A DNA stretch of 64,000 bases. Source: Defluviicoccus sp. (lineage in GTDB: Bacteria; Pseudomonadota; Alphaproteobacteria; MPNO01). Under the pieces are notes generated by a model that had not been told where the DNA came from, ran no database searches, and was given only the letters and a program-made list of their open reading frames with translations. Each line of letters starts with the position of its first letter. Position 1 is the first letter of the stretch. The position numbers and the translations under genes were made by a program. Shown in pieces: positions 17,888 through 33,676 of this stretch. The DNA lies in contig JAJEHI010000010.1 of NCBI GenBank assembly GCA_022823775.1, positions 1 through 64,000 on the forward strand, given 5' to 3'.

Positions 17888-19702
17888 ATGTCAGAGCGGG
17901 CTGCATCCGATCCGGAACCGGCCGCGACGCCGGCAGAGGCGAGGGCGATTCGCCCGATCCGGCGGCTCGCGCGGTGGCTGCGGGCCGAACCGTTCCTTTC
18001 CCTCGTTCTCGCCGCCCTGATCGGTTTCGCCGGGGCCTATTGCGCGATCGGGTTCCAGGAACTCTATCTCGCCTTCCAGACGATTGCGTTCGGCACCGAC
18101 GCGGACGCGCTGATCGCGGAGATCGGCGGTCTCCCGGCGTGGCAGATCGTCGCCGCGCCGACCGCCGGCGGACTTGTCGTAGGGCTGTTCTATCGCTTCG
18201 TCATGCCGGGCAAGCGGCCCCAGGGCGTGGCCGATGTCATGGAGTCGGCCGCGTTCCACTCCGGCAGGATGGACTGGAAGACGGGCCTCGGCGCCGCCGT
18301 CGGCAGCGCCGCGTCGATCGGAACCGGGGCGTCCGTCGGACGTGAGGGACCGGTCATCCATTTGGGCGCGAGCCTCGCCTCGTTCGTCGGCGGGCGGCTT
18401 GCCCTGTCGCGGTCGCAGATGGTGACCCTTCTCGGCTGCGGGGTGGCGGCGGCGATCTCGGCGTCGTTCAACGCGCCGATCGCGGGCGTGTTCTTCGCGC
18501 TCGAAGTGGTGATAGGGCATTACGCGCTGAGCGCCTTCGCGCCGATCGTCATTGCGTCGGTCACCGGAGCGATCGTCGCCCGCATCCATTTCGGCGACTT
18601 TCCGGCCTTCATCATCCCGGACCGCGCGATCGTCTCGTTCCTCGAGTTCCCGGCCTTCCTGCTGCTCGGGCTCGCCAGCGCGCTTGCCGCGATCGCCTTC
18701 TTTCGCAGCGTCGAGCTCACGCGAGACGTCGTCGCGAAGATTCCGTTGCCGGTCTGGACGAAGCCCGCGGCGGGCGGGCTGATCGTCGGGCTGATCGCGC
18801 TCGCCTTTCCGAACGTGCTGGGCGTCGGCTACGGCACCACCGACGCGGCGCTGCGCGAACTCATCCCGTTCTGGACCCTCGTCGCCCTGCTGATCGCCAA
18901 GACGGCGGCAACCGCGATCTCGCTCGGCTCCGGGTTCGGCGGCGGGGTGTTCAGCCCGTCGCTCTTCATGGGCGCGATGCTGGGCGGCGCATTCGGAATC
19001 GTCGCCGCGAGCGTGTTCCCCGAGCTGTCCTCGGGTCACGGCGTTTACACCCTGGTCGGCATGGGCGCGGTCGCGGGCTGCGTGCTCGGCGCGCCGATCT
19101 CGACGACGCTGATCGTGTTCGAGCTCACCGGGGACTACGCGATCACCATCGCCGTCATGGTCGGGGTCGCCGTCGCTTCGGCCCTGACCCAGGCGCTGCA
19201 CGGGCGGTCGTTCTTCGAATGGCAGCTCCTGACCCGCGGGATCGCCATCAAGGGCGGGCGCGAGCGGGGCCTGCTCGATGCCATTCATGTCAGCGACCTG
19301 ATGACCGAGCGGTTCCTCACCGTGCGGTCGGGCGCGGACATGGCGCAGGTGCGGGAGCGACTGCTGCGGGCGCCGCACGGGCAGCTCTTCGTGGTCGACG
19401 GCGAAGGCCGGCCGGAAGGAACCATCACCCTCGCCGATCTATCGAGCTACGCCTTCGACACATCGGACGACGACCACCTTACCGCCGGCGAGGTCGCGCG
19501 GCCCAACCCGCCGATAATCCGCGCGGCGGAAACCATCGAAAAGGCGCTCGCCCAGATGCTCGAGACCGGCGAGGAACATGTCGGGGTGCTGGAAGACGGC
19601 GACGGCGGCCGGCTGGTGGGCGTGGTTCACGAGGTGGACGTGACGCTCGCCTACAACCGCGCGCTCATGGAGGTCCGGCGAGAGGAACGCGGCGAAGGCT
19701 GA
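17888..19702 (+). CDS. ClC-type chloride channel or chloride/proton antiporter with CBS domains
   Basis: An inner-membrane ClC protein of 604 residues with about ten long hydrophobic helices and a C-terminal pair of CBS domains (from about residue 460). Selectivity-filter motifs are recognisable: GREGPVIH (about 153), GSGFGGGVFSPSLF (about 350) and an inner-helix GxxxAPI segment. The last 140 residues are soluble, with typical CBS sequence (DLMTERFLTV and later VGVVHEVDV). Whether it is a channel or an exchanger cannot be decided. It converges on the pseudo-HtrA gene with only 6 bases between stops. Confidence 0.9.
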   Translation: MSERAASDPEPAATPAEARAIRPIRRLARWLRAEPFLSLVLAALIGFAGAYCAIGFQELYLAFQTIAFGTDADALIAEIGGLPAWQIVAAPTAGGLVVGLFYRFVMPGKRPQGVADVMESAAFHSGRMDWKTGLGAAVGSAASIGTGASVGREGPVIHLGASLASFVGGRLALSRSQMVTLLGCGVAAAISASFNAPIAGVFFALEVVIGHYALSAFAPIVIASVTGAIVARIHFGDFPAFIIPDRAIVSFLEFPAFLLLGLASALAAIAFFRSVELTRDVVAKIPLPVWTKPAAGGLIVGLIALAFPNVLGVGYGTTDAALRELIPFWTLVALLIAKTAATAISLGSGFGGGVFSPSLFMGAMLGGAFGIVAASVFPELSSGHGVYTLVGMGAVAGCVLGAPISTTLIVFELTGDYAITIAVMVGVAVASALTQALHGRSFFEWQLLTRGIAIKGGRERGLLDAIHVSDLMTERFLTVRSGADMAQVRERLLRAPHGQLFVVDGEGRPEGTITLADLSSYAFDTSDDDHLTAGEVARPNPPIIRAAETIEKALAQMLETGEEHVGVLEDGDGGRLVGVVHEVDVTLAYNRALMEVRREERGEG

Positions 19703-19708
19703 ACGGGT

Positions 19709-20719
19709 TCAATAGGTGGGCGGCTTCGTGAACCAGTTCATGCGGTCGATCGAGCGGATCTTGATATCGGTGGGCCGGTTGCCGCGCAGCACGCTGAGCG
19801 GCACTTCGACCCCGGCGGGCCCCAGCCCCCACAGGGCCCGGTAATAGCCGGGCAGGGTCGAGACCGCCTTGCCGGCCACGCCGAGCACGAGGTCGCCGGG
19901 CTTGAGCCCGGCCCGGTCGGCGGGACCGCCGCGCGGAACGCGGGTGACGAACAACCTGCCGTGGATCTCCTGCGGGTAGAGGCCGAGCCATGGCCGCGAA
20001 GGCCGGGCGGCGCGCCCCTCGGCGATCAGGTCGGCGAGGATCGGCTTGAGCGCGTCGATCGGCACGAACATGTTGCCGGTGAGCGGCTCGTTTTCCTCCG
20101 CCGCGTCGGGCACCATCAGCGAGCCCACCCCGACCAGCCTTCCGTCCCCGTCGATCAGCGCGGCACCGCCGAAATGCGGGTGCGCGGGCGCGGTGAAAAT
20201 CGCCTTTTCCAGCAAATATTCCCACCAGCCCGCGAAGTCCCGCCGAGAAACGACATAGGCGCCGATCGCCGCGCGGAGCCCGCCGGCGCTCGCCACCACG
20301 ACCTGGCGGCCGCGGACCAGCGGACCGGACGAACCGATGGGGATGGGTTCGACATCCAGCGGACGGGACGCCCGGACCAGCCCGAGCCCGGTTTCGTGAT
20401 CGTAGGCGAGGACATCCGCGGATACGCGCCGCGACCCGCCAACGCTCAGCTCGATCGATTCGGCCTCCAGGATCAGGTAGCCGATGGTCAGAACCAGACC
20501 CGCGTCGTCGATGACGACGCCGCTGCCCTGGCGTTTCGTCCCGAGCGCCGCGGCGGTGCGCGCCTCGGCGGGAACCTTGCTTTCCAGCCCTATCACGGCC
20601 TCCAGCGGGTTCGAGGCGGCCGGCGGCTCCGCCGCGGAGACCTGTCCCGCCGCCGTCGCGGCGAACAGGACGCAGGCCAGAAAATTCCCGAGAGGGTACA
20701 GAGCGCGTCTTCGGATCAT
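19709..20719 (-). CDS. HtrA-like exported protein with PDZ domain and degenerate protease triad
   Basis: A 336-residue protein with an N-terminal signal peptide (about residues 1-29), a trypsin-like domain (about 60-215) and a PDZ domain (about 235-315, with PWLGLYPQ and GLKPGDLVLGV). The three catalytic places do not hold the usual residues. Where HtrA has TNAHV there is TIGYL (Tyr81); where it has the active Asp there is Gly111 (HETGLGLV); where it has GNSGGP there is HFGGAA (Phe183). It is therefore probably not a protease but a periplasmic binding or scaffold protein. I start at the ATG at 20719; the open frame further upstream runs into uvrD. Confidence 0.8.
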   Translation of the reverse strand: MIRRRALYPLGNFLACVLFAATAAGQVSAAEPPAASNPLEAVIGLESKVPAEARTAAALGTKRQGSGVVIDDAGLVLTIGYLILEAESIELSVGGSRRVSADVLAYDHETGLGLVRASRPLDVEPIPIGSSGPLVRGRQVVVASAGGLRAAIGAYVVSRRDFAGWWEYLLEKAIFTAPAHPHFGGAALIDGDGRLVGVGSLMVPDAAEENEPLTGNMFVPIDALKPILADLIAEGRAARPSRPWLGLYPQEIHGRLFVTRVPRGGPADRAGLKPGDLVLGVAGKAVSTLPGYYRALWGLGPAGVEVPLSVLRGNRPTDIKIRSIDRMNWFTKPPTY

Positions 20720-20839
20720 GGCGGCAACTCCGTTCTGCGGCTCGCCCCCGATATATGGGAAGGGATTCCGACCGGGGCAACGCCGCCGACGGTCGCGAAT
20801 CGGCCCCGATCCGGGCAGGCCGGGATGGTATGATGAGCC

Positions 20840-23092
20840 ATGCTCGGAAACCCGATTGCGGCCGCCGCTTCCGCACCCTATCTCGACGCCCTCAACGACA
20901 GGCAGCGCGAAGCCGTGGAGGCGACGGAAGGGCCGCTCCTCGTGCTGGCGGGGGCCGGAACGGGCAAGACCCGCGTCTTGACGACGAGGCTCGCCCACAT
21001 CGCGGTATCCGGCCGGGCCTGGCCCAGCCAGATCCTCGCGGTGACCTTTACCAACAAGGCGGCGCGCGAGATGCGCGACCGGGTCGCGGAGCTGATCGGC
21101 GATGCCGTGGACGGGCTGTGGATCGGCACCTTTCACGCGCTGGGGGCGCGCATCCTCAGGCGCCACGCGGAGGCGGCCGGGCTCCGCTCCGACTTCACCA
21201 TTCTCGACGCCGACGACCAGATCCGCCTGGTCAAGTCGCTGGCCGAAGATGCGAACATCGATTCGAACCGTTGGCCCGCGCGGTCGCTGCATGCCGAGAT
21301 CCAGCGTTTCAAGGATCGCGGGCTCGGCCCGGAGAGGGTTTCGCGGGAAGACGCGGAGCGTATCGCGGACGGAAAGATCGGTGCGCTCTATGCCAGGTAC
21401 CGGGACCGTCTGAAGACGGCCAACGCGTGCGATTTCGGCGATCTCCTGCTGCATTGCATCGACATCTTCACCGCCCACGCGGACATCCTCGATATTTATC
21501 GCGAGCGCTTTCGCTACATCCTGGTCGACGAATACCAGGACACCAACGTCGCGCAGTATCTATGGCTCAGGCTTCTGGCCCAGAAGAAGCACAACATCTG
21601 CTGCGTGGGCGACGACGACCAGTCGATCTACAGCTGGCGGGGCGCCGAGGTCGACAACATCCTGCGTTTCGAGAAGGACTTCCCGGGCGCCCGAATCGTG
21701 CGGCTGGAACAGAATTACCGCTCGACGCCCGAGATCCTCGCCGGCGCGTCCGCGCTGATCGCCAGGAACCGGGGCCGCCTCGGCAAGACGCTCTGGACGG
21801 GGAGCGGTTCCGGCGCGCCGATCCGCGTCCGGGGCGTCTGGGACGGGGAGGCCGAAGCCCTGCTCGTCAGCGACGAGGTCGAGGCGCTGCAACGCGCGGG
21901 CACCGCGCTGGGCGAGATAGCCGTGCTGGTCCGCACGAGCGCGCTGATGCGCGCGTTCGAGGAACGCTTTATTTCGATCGGCCTGCCCTATCGCGTGGTG
22001 GGCGGCCCCCGCTTTTACGAGCGCCAGGAGATTCGGGACGCCATCGCCTATCTGCGCCTCGTCCATCAGCCCGACGACGATCTCGCCTTCGAGCGGATCG
22101 TCAACCTGCCGAGGCGCGGCATCGGCGCGTCCACGGTCCAGACGCTGCACGGGCTTGCCCGCGCCGACGATGTGTCTTTGACCGAGGCGGCGCGGCGCAC
22201 GATTGCCTCCGACGAGCTCAACGCCCGGTCGCGCAACGCTCTCGCGCGGTTCCTCTCGGACCTGGACCGCTGGCGGACGGTACGGTTCGAGGATCATGTC
22301 CGGCTGGCCGAAACCGTGCTCGACGAATCCGGCTACACCGAGATGTGGCGCAACGTCCGCACCCCGGACGGGCCGGGCCGGCTGGAGAACCTGAAGGAGC
22401 TGGTCGCGGCGCTCGGCGAGTTCGAGAATCTGGGCGGGTTCCTGGAACATATCGGCCTGGTCATGGACCGCGACGATTTCGCCGCCGGCGACATGGTCAG
22501 CCTGATGACCCTGCATGCCGCCAAGGGCCTCGAGTTCGACCATGTCTTCCTGCCCGCGTGGGAAGAGGACGTCTTCCCCAACCGGCGGGCGGTCGACGAG
22601 GGGGGTACGGCGTCCCTGGAGGAGGAACGACGGCTCGCCTATGTGGGCCTCACCCGCGCGCGGAAATCGGTCACCGTCAGCTTCGTCGCGAGCCGCCGGG
22701 TCTTCAACCAATGGGTCGCGCCGGTTCCGTCCCGCTTCGTCGACGAACTGCCCCGCGAACAGCTGGACATAGTGACGGAGCTGGGCCTGTCCCGTGATCC
22801 GGTCGCCTCCGCGGACGCGGATTTCGGCGGCGGCGACGCCGTGGAAACCGTGGGACGGGGACCGGGCTTCGCGCGCCTCCGGCGGGCTCCGCGATCCGCG
22901 CCGGGAATGCAGATCGAGGGCAAGGCGCGGCGCGTCGACGGGCCGGCATCCGCGTTCGAGATCGGCGTCCGCGTATTTCACCAGAAATTCGGCTACGGCA
23001 AGGTGCTTTCGGCGGATGCCGGCAAACTCCACATAGAATTCGAGAAAGCCGGCCGCAAGAAGGTGATGGAGAGCTTTGTCGAGCCGGCCTGA
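20840..23092 (+). CDS. uvrD: UvrD/PcrA-type superfamily 1 DNA helicase
   Basis: A 3'-5' ATP-driven helicase acting in nucleotide excision repair, mismatch repair and removal of proteins from DNA. 750 residues, the usual size. Motif I is AGAGTGKT (about residues 37-44), motif II VDEYQDTN (about 230), with GDDDQSIYSWRGA, QNYRST and the C-terminal VSLMTLHAAKGLEF and YVGLTRAR blocks. The last 60 residues form the Tudor-like tail (VFHQKFGYGKVL) typical of PcrA/UvrD. The end overlaps prmA by 17 bases. Confidence 0.95.
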   Translation: MLGNPIAAAASAPYLDALNDRQREAVEATEGPLLVLAGAGTGKTRVLTTRLAHIAVSGRAWPSQILAVTFTNKAAREMRDRVAELIGDAVDGLWIGTFHALGARILRRHAEAAGLRSDFTILDADDQIRLVKSLAEDANIDSNRWPARSLHAEIQRFKDRGLGPERVSREDAERIADGKIGALYARYRDRLKTANACDFGDLLLHCIDIFTAHADILDIYRERFRYILVDEYQDTNVAQYLWLRLLAQKKHNICCVGDDDQSIYSWRGAEVDNILRFEKDFPGARIVRLEQNYRSTPEILAGASALIARNRGRLGKTLWTGSGSGAPIRVRGVWDGEAEALLVSDEVEALQRAGTALGEIAVLVRTSALMRAFEERFISIGLPYRVVGGPRFYERQEIRDAIAYLRLVHQPDDDLAFERIVNLPRRGIGASTVQTLHGLARADDVSLTEAARRTIASDELNARSRNALARFLSDLDRWRTVRFEDHVRLAETVLDESGYTEMWRNVRTPDGPGRLENLKELVAALGEFENLGGFLEHIGLVMDRDDFAAGDMVSLMTLHAAKGLEFDHVFLPAWEEDVFPNRRAVDEGGTASLEEERRLAYVGLTRARKSVTVSFVASRRVFNQWVAPVPSRFVDELPREQLDIVTELGLSRDPVASADADFGGGDAVETVGRGPGFARLRRAPRSAPGMQIEGKARRVDGPASAFEIGVRVFHQKFGYGKVLSADAGKLHIEFEKAGRKKVMESFVEPA

Positions 23093-23987
23093 GTCGGGGA
23101 CGCGGGGTTGGAGCGTCGAGTTCGTCGTCGAGGCCGGGGGGGACGACGCGGATGGGCTGGGCCCCTTCGAGTCCGCTTTGGACGATCCGGCGGAGAGCGT
23201 GACGGTTTCCTGCTTCCGGGACCGAGAGGCGCGCGGTTGGAGGTTCCGCTCGGTGCGGGTATCCCGGCCGGACGAGAGCGAGCTTCGCTCCCGTCTCGCC
23301 GTCGCCGCGGCCGTCACCGGCATGCAGGCCTCGTCGCTGTCGGTTTTGCCGCTCCCCGAGATGGACTGGATCGCCGAGGTAAATCGCCGGAGTCCGCCGA
23401 TCCGGGTCGGCCGGTTTTTCGTCCGCGGGAGCCATGTGGCGGAAGAAGCTCCCCGGGGATGCATCGAGATCGTGCTGGACGCGGGGCGGGCGTTCGGCAC
23501 CGGATCGCACGAGAGCACCCGCGGGTGCCTGATCGCCCTCGACGCCATGGCGCCGCCGGGAGATGGGCGGATTCTCGATCTTGGGACGGGCTCCGGCATC
23601 CTCGCCATCGCCGCCGCGAAACTGTGGCGGCGCCCGGTTCTCGCGGCGGACATCGACCCCGTATCGGTCGCAACGGCCCGGGAGAATGCGGGTCTCAACG
23701 CCGTGGAGACGCTGACGGAAACGCGTCGAAGCCAGGGCTTTTCGAACCCGCGGCTGCGCGCGCGGGCGCCCTACGCGCTGATCCTTGCCAATATCCTGGC
23801 GGACCCGCTGATCCGGCTCGCGCCCGCCATCGCGCGTTATCTCCATCGCGACGGGCGCGCGATCCTCTCGGGCCTGCTGGAGGATCAGGAGGCGAGAGTC
23901 GCGGCCGCCTACGGATCGGTGGGACTTTCGATCCGCGACCGGCATCCGATCGATACATGGACGACACTGGTCGTGGGGCACGGGTAA
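23076..23987 (+). CDS. prmA: Ribosomal protein L11 methyltransferase
   Basis: An SAM-dependent methyltransferase that methylates ribosomal protein L11. 303 residues. The SAM motif is LDLGTGSGILAIAAA (about residue 166), preceded by the family signature GRAFGTGSHESTR and followed by NILADPLI, the NPPF-like catalytic loop of this family. The start is a TTG inside the 3' end of uvrD; I see no better in-frame start before the conserved region, so the overlap is probably real and couples the two genes. Confidence 0.9.
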   Translation: MSSRPESGTRGWSVEFVVEAGGDDADGLGPFESALDDPAESVTVSCFRDREARGWRFRSVRVSRPDESELRSRLAVAAAVTGMQASSLSVLPLPEMDWIAEVNRRSPPIRVGRFFVRGSHVAEEAPRGCIEIVLDAGRAFGTGSHESTRGCLIALDAMAPPGDGRILDLGTGSGILAIAAAKLWRRPVLAADIDPVSVATARENAGLNAVETLTETRRSQGFSNPRLRARAPYALILANILADPLIRLAPAIARYLHRDGRAILSGLLEDQEARVAAAYGSVGLSIRDRHPIDTWTTLVVGHG

Positions 23988-24095
23988 TCTTGGCGTTGCA
24001 TTCGCCGCGGCAACGGCGCATAGCCTTCGGCTGCGAGACGAGCGGGGACGCGACGATGGGCGCAGGCAGAGGGCGATCCCTCAACCGGGGCCGGC

Positions 24096-29849
<5,754 letters not shown>

Positions 29850-29855
29850 CGTCGC

Positions 29856-30683
29856 CTAGAACACCCAGTCGAAGGCCCGCTTCAGAAAACCGCGCTCTTC
29901 GGGCACCGGCAGCGAACCTCCGCCGACGAGGGCGTAGCTGTCTGAGTACCACTCGCTGCCCGGGTAGTTGTGCCCCAGCACGGCCGCCGCCTTCGTTGCC
30001 TCGTTCTTGAGACCCAGGGCCAGGTAGGCCTCGGTCAGGCGGTGCAACGCCTCGGGAATGTGGGTCGTCGTTTCATAGATGTCGACGACACGGCGGAAGC
30101 GCCGGACGGCGGCGAGATAGTGGCCGCGCGTCAGATAGTACCGCCCGATATCCATCTCCTTGCCGGCAAGGTGGTCCCGCGTCAGGTCGATCTTCAGCCG
30201 CGCGTCGCGGGCGTAGTCGGTGTCGGGGAAGCGGCGCACTACTTCCCGCAGCGCGGTCAGCGCCTTTTCCGTGTTGAACTGGTCGCGCACGACGTCCGAA
30301 ATCCGCTCGTAGTAGCAAAGAGCGCGCAGGTAGTAGGCATAGGCGATGTCGGAATTGCCGGGATGGAGCTGGATGAAGCGGTCGAGCGCGAGAACCGCCT
30401 GTTCGTAATCTGTCGCCTGATAGTGCGAGAATGCCGCCATCAACGACGCCTTGACGGCCCACACCGAGTAGGGATGCTGCCGCTCGACATCGTCGAAACG
30501 CTCGGCGGCGCGGGTGTACTCCTCGGCTCGGAGCGCGTCGACGGCTTCGTGGTAGAGCTCCTGCACCGGCCGCTCGACGAAGCGCTCCGAATCCCCGTCG
30601 CCATCGCCCGCGCAGGCCGAAATGGCCACGGCTGCGAGCAGCGTCGCGACAATCCGGGCTAGGCGATTGGATGAGAGCGACAT
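29856..30683 (-). CDS. bamD: Outer-membrane assembly lipoprotein BamD
   Basis: The essential TPR lipoprotein of the Bam complex, which inserts beta-barrel proteins into the outer membrane. I start at the ATG at 30683, giving 275 residues with a signal sequence and lipobox ISAC (lipidated C24). Five TPR-like segments follow; the family motif RFPDTDYARDAR is at about residue 155. The longer open frame upstream lacks a lipobox and is not chosen. It lies between lpxC and recN on the same strand. Confidence 0.93.
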   Translation of the reverse strand: MSLSSNRLARIVATLLAAVAISACAGDGDGDSERFVERPVQELYHEAVDALRAEEYTRAAERFDDVERQHPYSVWAVKASLMAAFSHYQATDYEQAVLALDRFIQLHPGNSDIAYAYYLRALCYYERISDVVRDQFNTEKALTALREVVRRFPDTDYARDARLKIDLTRDHLAGKEMDIGRYYLTRGHYLAAVRRFRRVVDIYETTTHIPEALHRLTEAYLALGLKNEATKAAAVLGHNYPGSEWYSDSYALVGGGSLPVPEERGFLKRAFDWVF

Positions 30684-30803
30684 TGACGGCCGCCAACCCT
30701 CGTTCTGGGCCGCGCATCGTGCGCGACGGGCGCGCAGTCTAGAGCATTTTCGCGTGCTGTCGACCCGGACCGCCGGCACGCGAGCGGCCGCCGGGAACCG
30801 CTC

Positions 30804-31718
30804 TCAGCCGGCCGCGGCGACAGCCGTGAGAGCGCCCGCGCCGTTCTCCCCGCGCGGAATTTCGTACCACGCCCAGCTGTCCTCATCGGCGAACATGGCA
30901 CGGAGAAGGTCGTGGTTGGCGGCGTGTCCCGATCTCGCCGCGACGATCCTGGCCAGGATCGGCGCGCCCGCAAGGTAAAGATCGCCGACGCAGTCCAGTA
31001 TCTTGTGGCGCACGAACTCGTCGTCGAACCGCAGGCCGTCGCGGTTCACGACACGCTGGCGGTCGATGCCGATGGCATTGTCCTCCGACGCACCGAGCGC
31101 GAAACCGGCTTCGCGCAACCGGTCGACCTCGTCGATGAATCCGAATGTCCGCGCGGGCGCGATATCGTCGACAAAAGCACCGTTCGCGAATGCGATCGAC
31201 ATTTCCTGGCGGGCGATTACGGGCGAATCGAACTCGATCCGGAAATCGATGGAAAAGGCGTCGGCGGGCGTCATGGAGATGCACGCCTCGCCCCGGCGCA
31301 CGGTAACCGGCTTGCGCAGACGGATCGCGCGCCTCGGCGTATCCTGCTCCTCGATGCCGGCCCGCTCGATGAGCTCCACGAACGGCGCCGCGCTGCCGTC
31401 CATCGCCGGAATCTCCGGTCCGTCCAGCATCGCCAACGCGTTGTCGATACCCATGCCGGCGAGAGCGGCCATCAAATGCTCGACCGTCGCGACCGTGACG
31501 CCGTGGCTATTGCCCACGACGGTCGACAACCGATCGTTCACGACATGCGCAAGATCGCAGGGAACCTCGCCCGTTCCCGGCGCCACGTCGGTTCGTCGAA
31601 CCCGGATTCCGTGCCCGGGAGGCGCCGGTTGAAGGGACATGGCAACGTCGACGCCGCTATGCAGACCGATGCCGCTACAATGGACCGCACGCTCGACCGT
31701 CGCCTGGCTTGCCCGCAC
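30804..31718 (-). CDS. lpxC: UDP-3-O-acyl-N-acetylglucosamine deacetylase
   Basis: The committed zinc enzyme of lipid A synthesis. Family sequence is clear: AVHCSGIGLHSG near the start, ATVEHLMAAL (zinc ligand H81), EIPAMDGSAAPFVELI, and RHKILDCVGDLYLAG with the second His and the Asp ligand. I start at the GTG at 31718 because GAGGAGGG lies at ideal distance upstream; a TTG at 31736 would add six residues but lacks a good binding site. 304 residues, the normal size. It follows ftsZ, as in other proteobacteria. Confidence 0.95.
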   Translation of the reverse strand: MRASQATVERAVHCSGIGLHSGVDVAMSLQPAPPGHGIRVRRTDVAPGTGEVPCDLAHVVNDRLSTVVGNSHGVTVATVEHLMAALAGMGIDNALAMLDGPEIPAMDGSAAPFVELIERAGIEEQDTPRRAIRLRKPVTVRRGEACISMTPADAFSIDFRIEFDSPVIARQEMSIAFANGAFVDDIAPARTFGFIDEVDRLREAGFALGASEDNAIGIDRQRVVNRDGLRFDDEFVRHKILDCVGDLYLAGAPILARIVAARSGHAANHDLLRAMFADEDSWAWYEIPRGENGAGALTAVAAAG

Positions 31719-31878
31719 GCACTCCCTCCTCTTCAAGCCGTTCCGTCGTTCCCCATCGGGGCAACGTCGGACGGTTTACCGCGCCGAGGCGAGCGCCATT
31801 CACGGTTGCAATCCGGCGTTGCCCGCCCAGCCCGTCGGACGACGCCTCTTTACCTGCCAAAGGCCTCCCGGTGCAAAT

Positions 31879-31890
31879 CAACAATTGTTG
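31879..31890. promoter_or_regulatory. 12-base perfect palindrome CAACAATTGTTG in the ftsZ-lpxC gap
   Basis: The sequence reads the same on both strands and stands in an AT-richer patch about 160 bases upstream of the lpxC start. It could be an operator for lpxC. The binding protein is unknown, and a palindrome of this length may also be chance. Confidence 0.35.
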
Positions 31891-31964
31891 CAGAATGTTA
31901 CCGCCCCACGGATGGAATTCCGCATGGCGAGCCCTACTGGGGGTTGAACCAGGCCCGATCTCCT

Positions 31965-33578
31965 TCAGTTTGCCTGACGTCTCAGAAACGCGGGAATGTC
32001 GAGCAGATCCTCGTCGCTTACCGCGCCGGGCTTCGCCGCCTCGGGCTCCACCCCTTCGAATTCCGGCTGTCGCGGCGGGGCGGATCGCGCCGCCGAGGCA
32101 TCCTCCCGAGGAGCCGGTTTCGGCGCCGCCGCCGGTTCGCGGACGGGAACCTCGGCGGGCGGGGGGCTTGCGGTTTCGGGGTTTTGCTGCCTCCGGGACT
32201 GGCCGACGCCCGCCATCCTTTCCAACAGGCTGGGACGGCGGCGCAGTTGCGGCGACCGCTGCGGCTTCTCAACCGAGCTCTCGGCGGCGGCACGCATGCT
32301 GGAGTCCGCCGTCAGGGAGGTGTCGACCGGCTCTTCCTCGGCGGCCGCCTCTTCGGCGCTTTCGAAGAAGCTCTCCTGGGCCGCCGCGATTTCGACTTCC
32401 GCCTCGAGGGCGTCCATCCGCTCCATCGCCACGGCGTCCTCGTCATCCGGCGTGTCGATCGAAGCCGCCGGAAGCTGCGCCTCTAACGCAGGCGACGACA
32501 ACGCCGGCTCCGGCTGGACGTTCGGAGCCGGTTCGGACGCCGGCACCGGCGGGAGCCCGGTATCGCCGTCGGGCACCACGGTCAGAACGGGGCGCGCCTG
32601 GACGCTCCCCTCCGTATCGATCCCGGTGGCGACCACGGACACCCTCATCGTGCCTTCGAGCACCGGATCGAGGGTGGAACCGAAGATGATGTGGGCCTCG
32701 GGATCGACCTCGTCGCCGATCCGGTTGGCGACCAGGTCCACCTCGAACAGGGTCATGTCGGGACCGCCGGTAATGTTGATCAGCACACCGCGCGCGCCCT
32801 TCATCGACACTTCGTCGAGCAGGGGGTTGGAAATCGCCGCTTCGGCGGCATCCATCGCCCGGTTCTCGCCCTCCGCTTCGCCGGTTCCCATCATAGCCTT
32901 GCCCATTTCGCCCATTACCGTGCGGATGTCGGCGAAATCGAGATTGATGAGGCCGGGCACGACCATCAGGTCGGTGATCCCCCGCACGCCGCAGTGCAGC
33001 ACCTCGTCCGCCTGGGCAAACGCATCGGCGAACGTGGTTTTCTCGTTCGCCACGCGGAACAGGTTCTGGTTGGGGATCACGATCAGCGTATCGACGTGCT
33101 TCTGCAGCTCCTCGATGCCCGCCTCGGCCACCCGGGCGCGCTTGCTCCCCTCGAACTGAAAGGGCTTGGTGACGACGCCGATCGCAAGAACCCCCTGTTC
33201 GCGGGCCAGGCGCGCGATCACCGGCGCGGCTCCGGTGCCGGTGCCGCCGCCCATTCCGGCGGTAACGAACATCATGTTGGCGCCCGCCAGATGCTCCGCG
33301 ATCTCGTCGATCGTCTCCTCGGCCGCCGCCCGACCGATCTCCGGCCTCGATCCGGCCCCAAGCCCGTGCGTGATGTTTTGGCCGAGTTGGAGCTTGCGTT
33401 CCGCGAGGGACTGCACGAGCGACTGGGAATCCGTGTTGGCCACCAGGAACTCGACGCCGGAGAGCTTCGCATCGATCATGTTGTTGACCGCGTTGCCGCC
33501 GGCGCCGCCCACGCCGACGACCATGATCTTCGGTTTCAGGGTGGAGTCGATTTCGGGTACCGAAAGATTGATCGTCAT
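31965..33578 (-). CDS. ftsZ: Cell division GTPase FtsZ
   Basis: The tubulin-like protein that forms the division ring. The GTP signature GGGTGTG is at residues 110-116, the T7 loop [11 protein letters not shown] at about 215. The first 320 residues are the conserved globular core; a long, low-complexity, Ala/Pro/Glu-rich linker follows, and the protein ends with the FtsA-binding tail [13 protein letters not shown]. 537 residues, long because of the linker, as in many alphaproteobacteria. ATG at 33578 has a good AAGGAGA upstream. Preceded by ftsA and followed by lpxC. Confidence 0.96.
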   Translation of the reverse strand: MTINLSVPEIDSTLKPKIMVVGVGGAGGNAVNNMIDAKLSGVEFLVANTDSQSLVQSLAERKLQLGQNITHGLGAGSRPEIGRAAAEETIDEIAEHLAGANMMFVTAGMGGGTGTGAAPVIARLAREQGVLAIGVVTKPFQFEGSKRARVAEAGIEELQKHVDTLIVIPNQNLFRVANEKTTFADAFAQADEVLHCGVRGITDLMVVPGLINLDFADIRTVMGEMGKAMMGTGEAEGENRAMDAAEAAISNPLLDEVSMKGARGVLINITGGPDMTLFEVDLVANRIGDEVDPEAHIIFGSTLDPVLEGTMRVSVVATGIDTEGSVQARPVLTVVPDGDTGLPPVPASEPAPNVQPEPALSSPALEAQLPAASIDTPDDEDAVAMERMDALEAEVEIAAAQESFFESAEEAAAEEEPVDTSLTADSSMRAAAESSVEKPQRSPQLRRRPSLLERMAGVGQSRRQQNPETASPPPAEVPVREPAAAPKPAPREDASAARSAPPRQPEFEGVEPEAAKPGAVSDEDLLDIPAFLRRQAN

Positions 33579-33676
33579 GGGTGTCTCCTTCCTCCCGGGA
33601 CGCAGTGTCCCGACTGTTGCGTTCGAATCGGCCGTTCCCGTCCGTGCCTCGGCCGGGTTTGGATGTGGTTCGCGGC

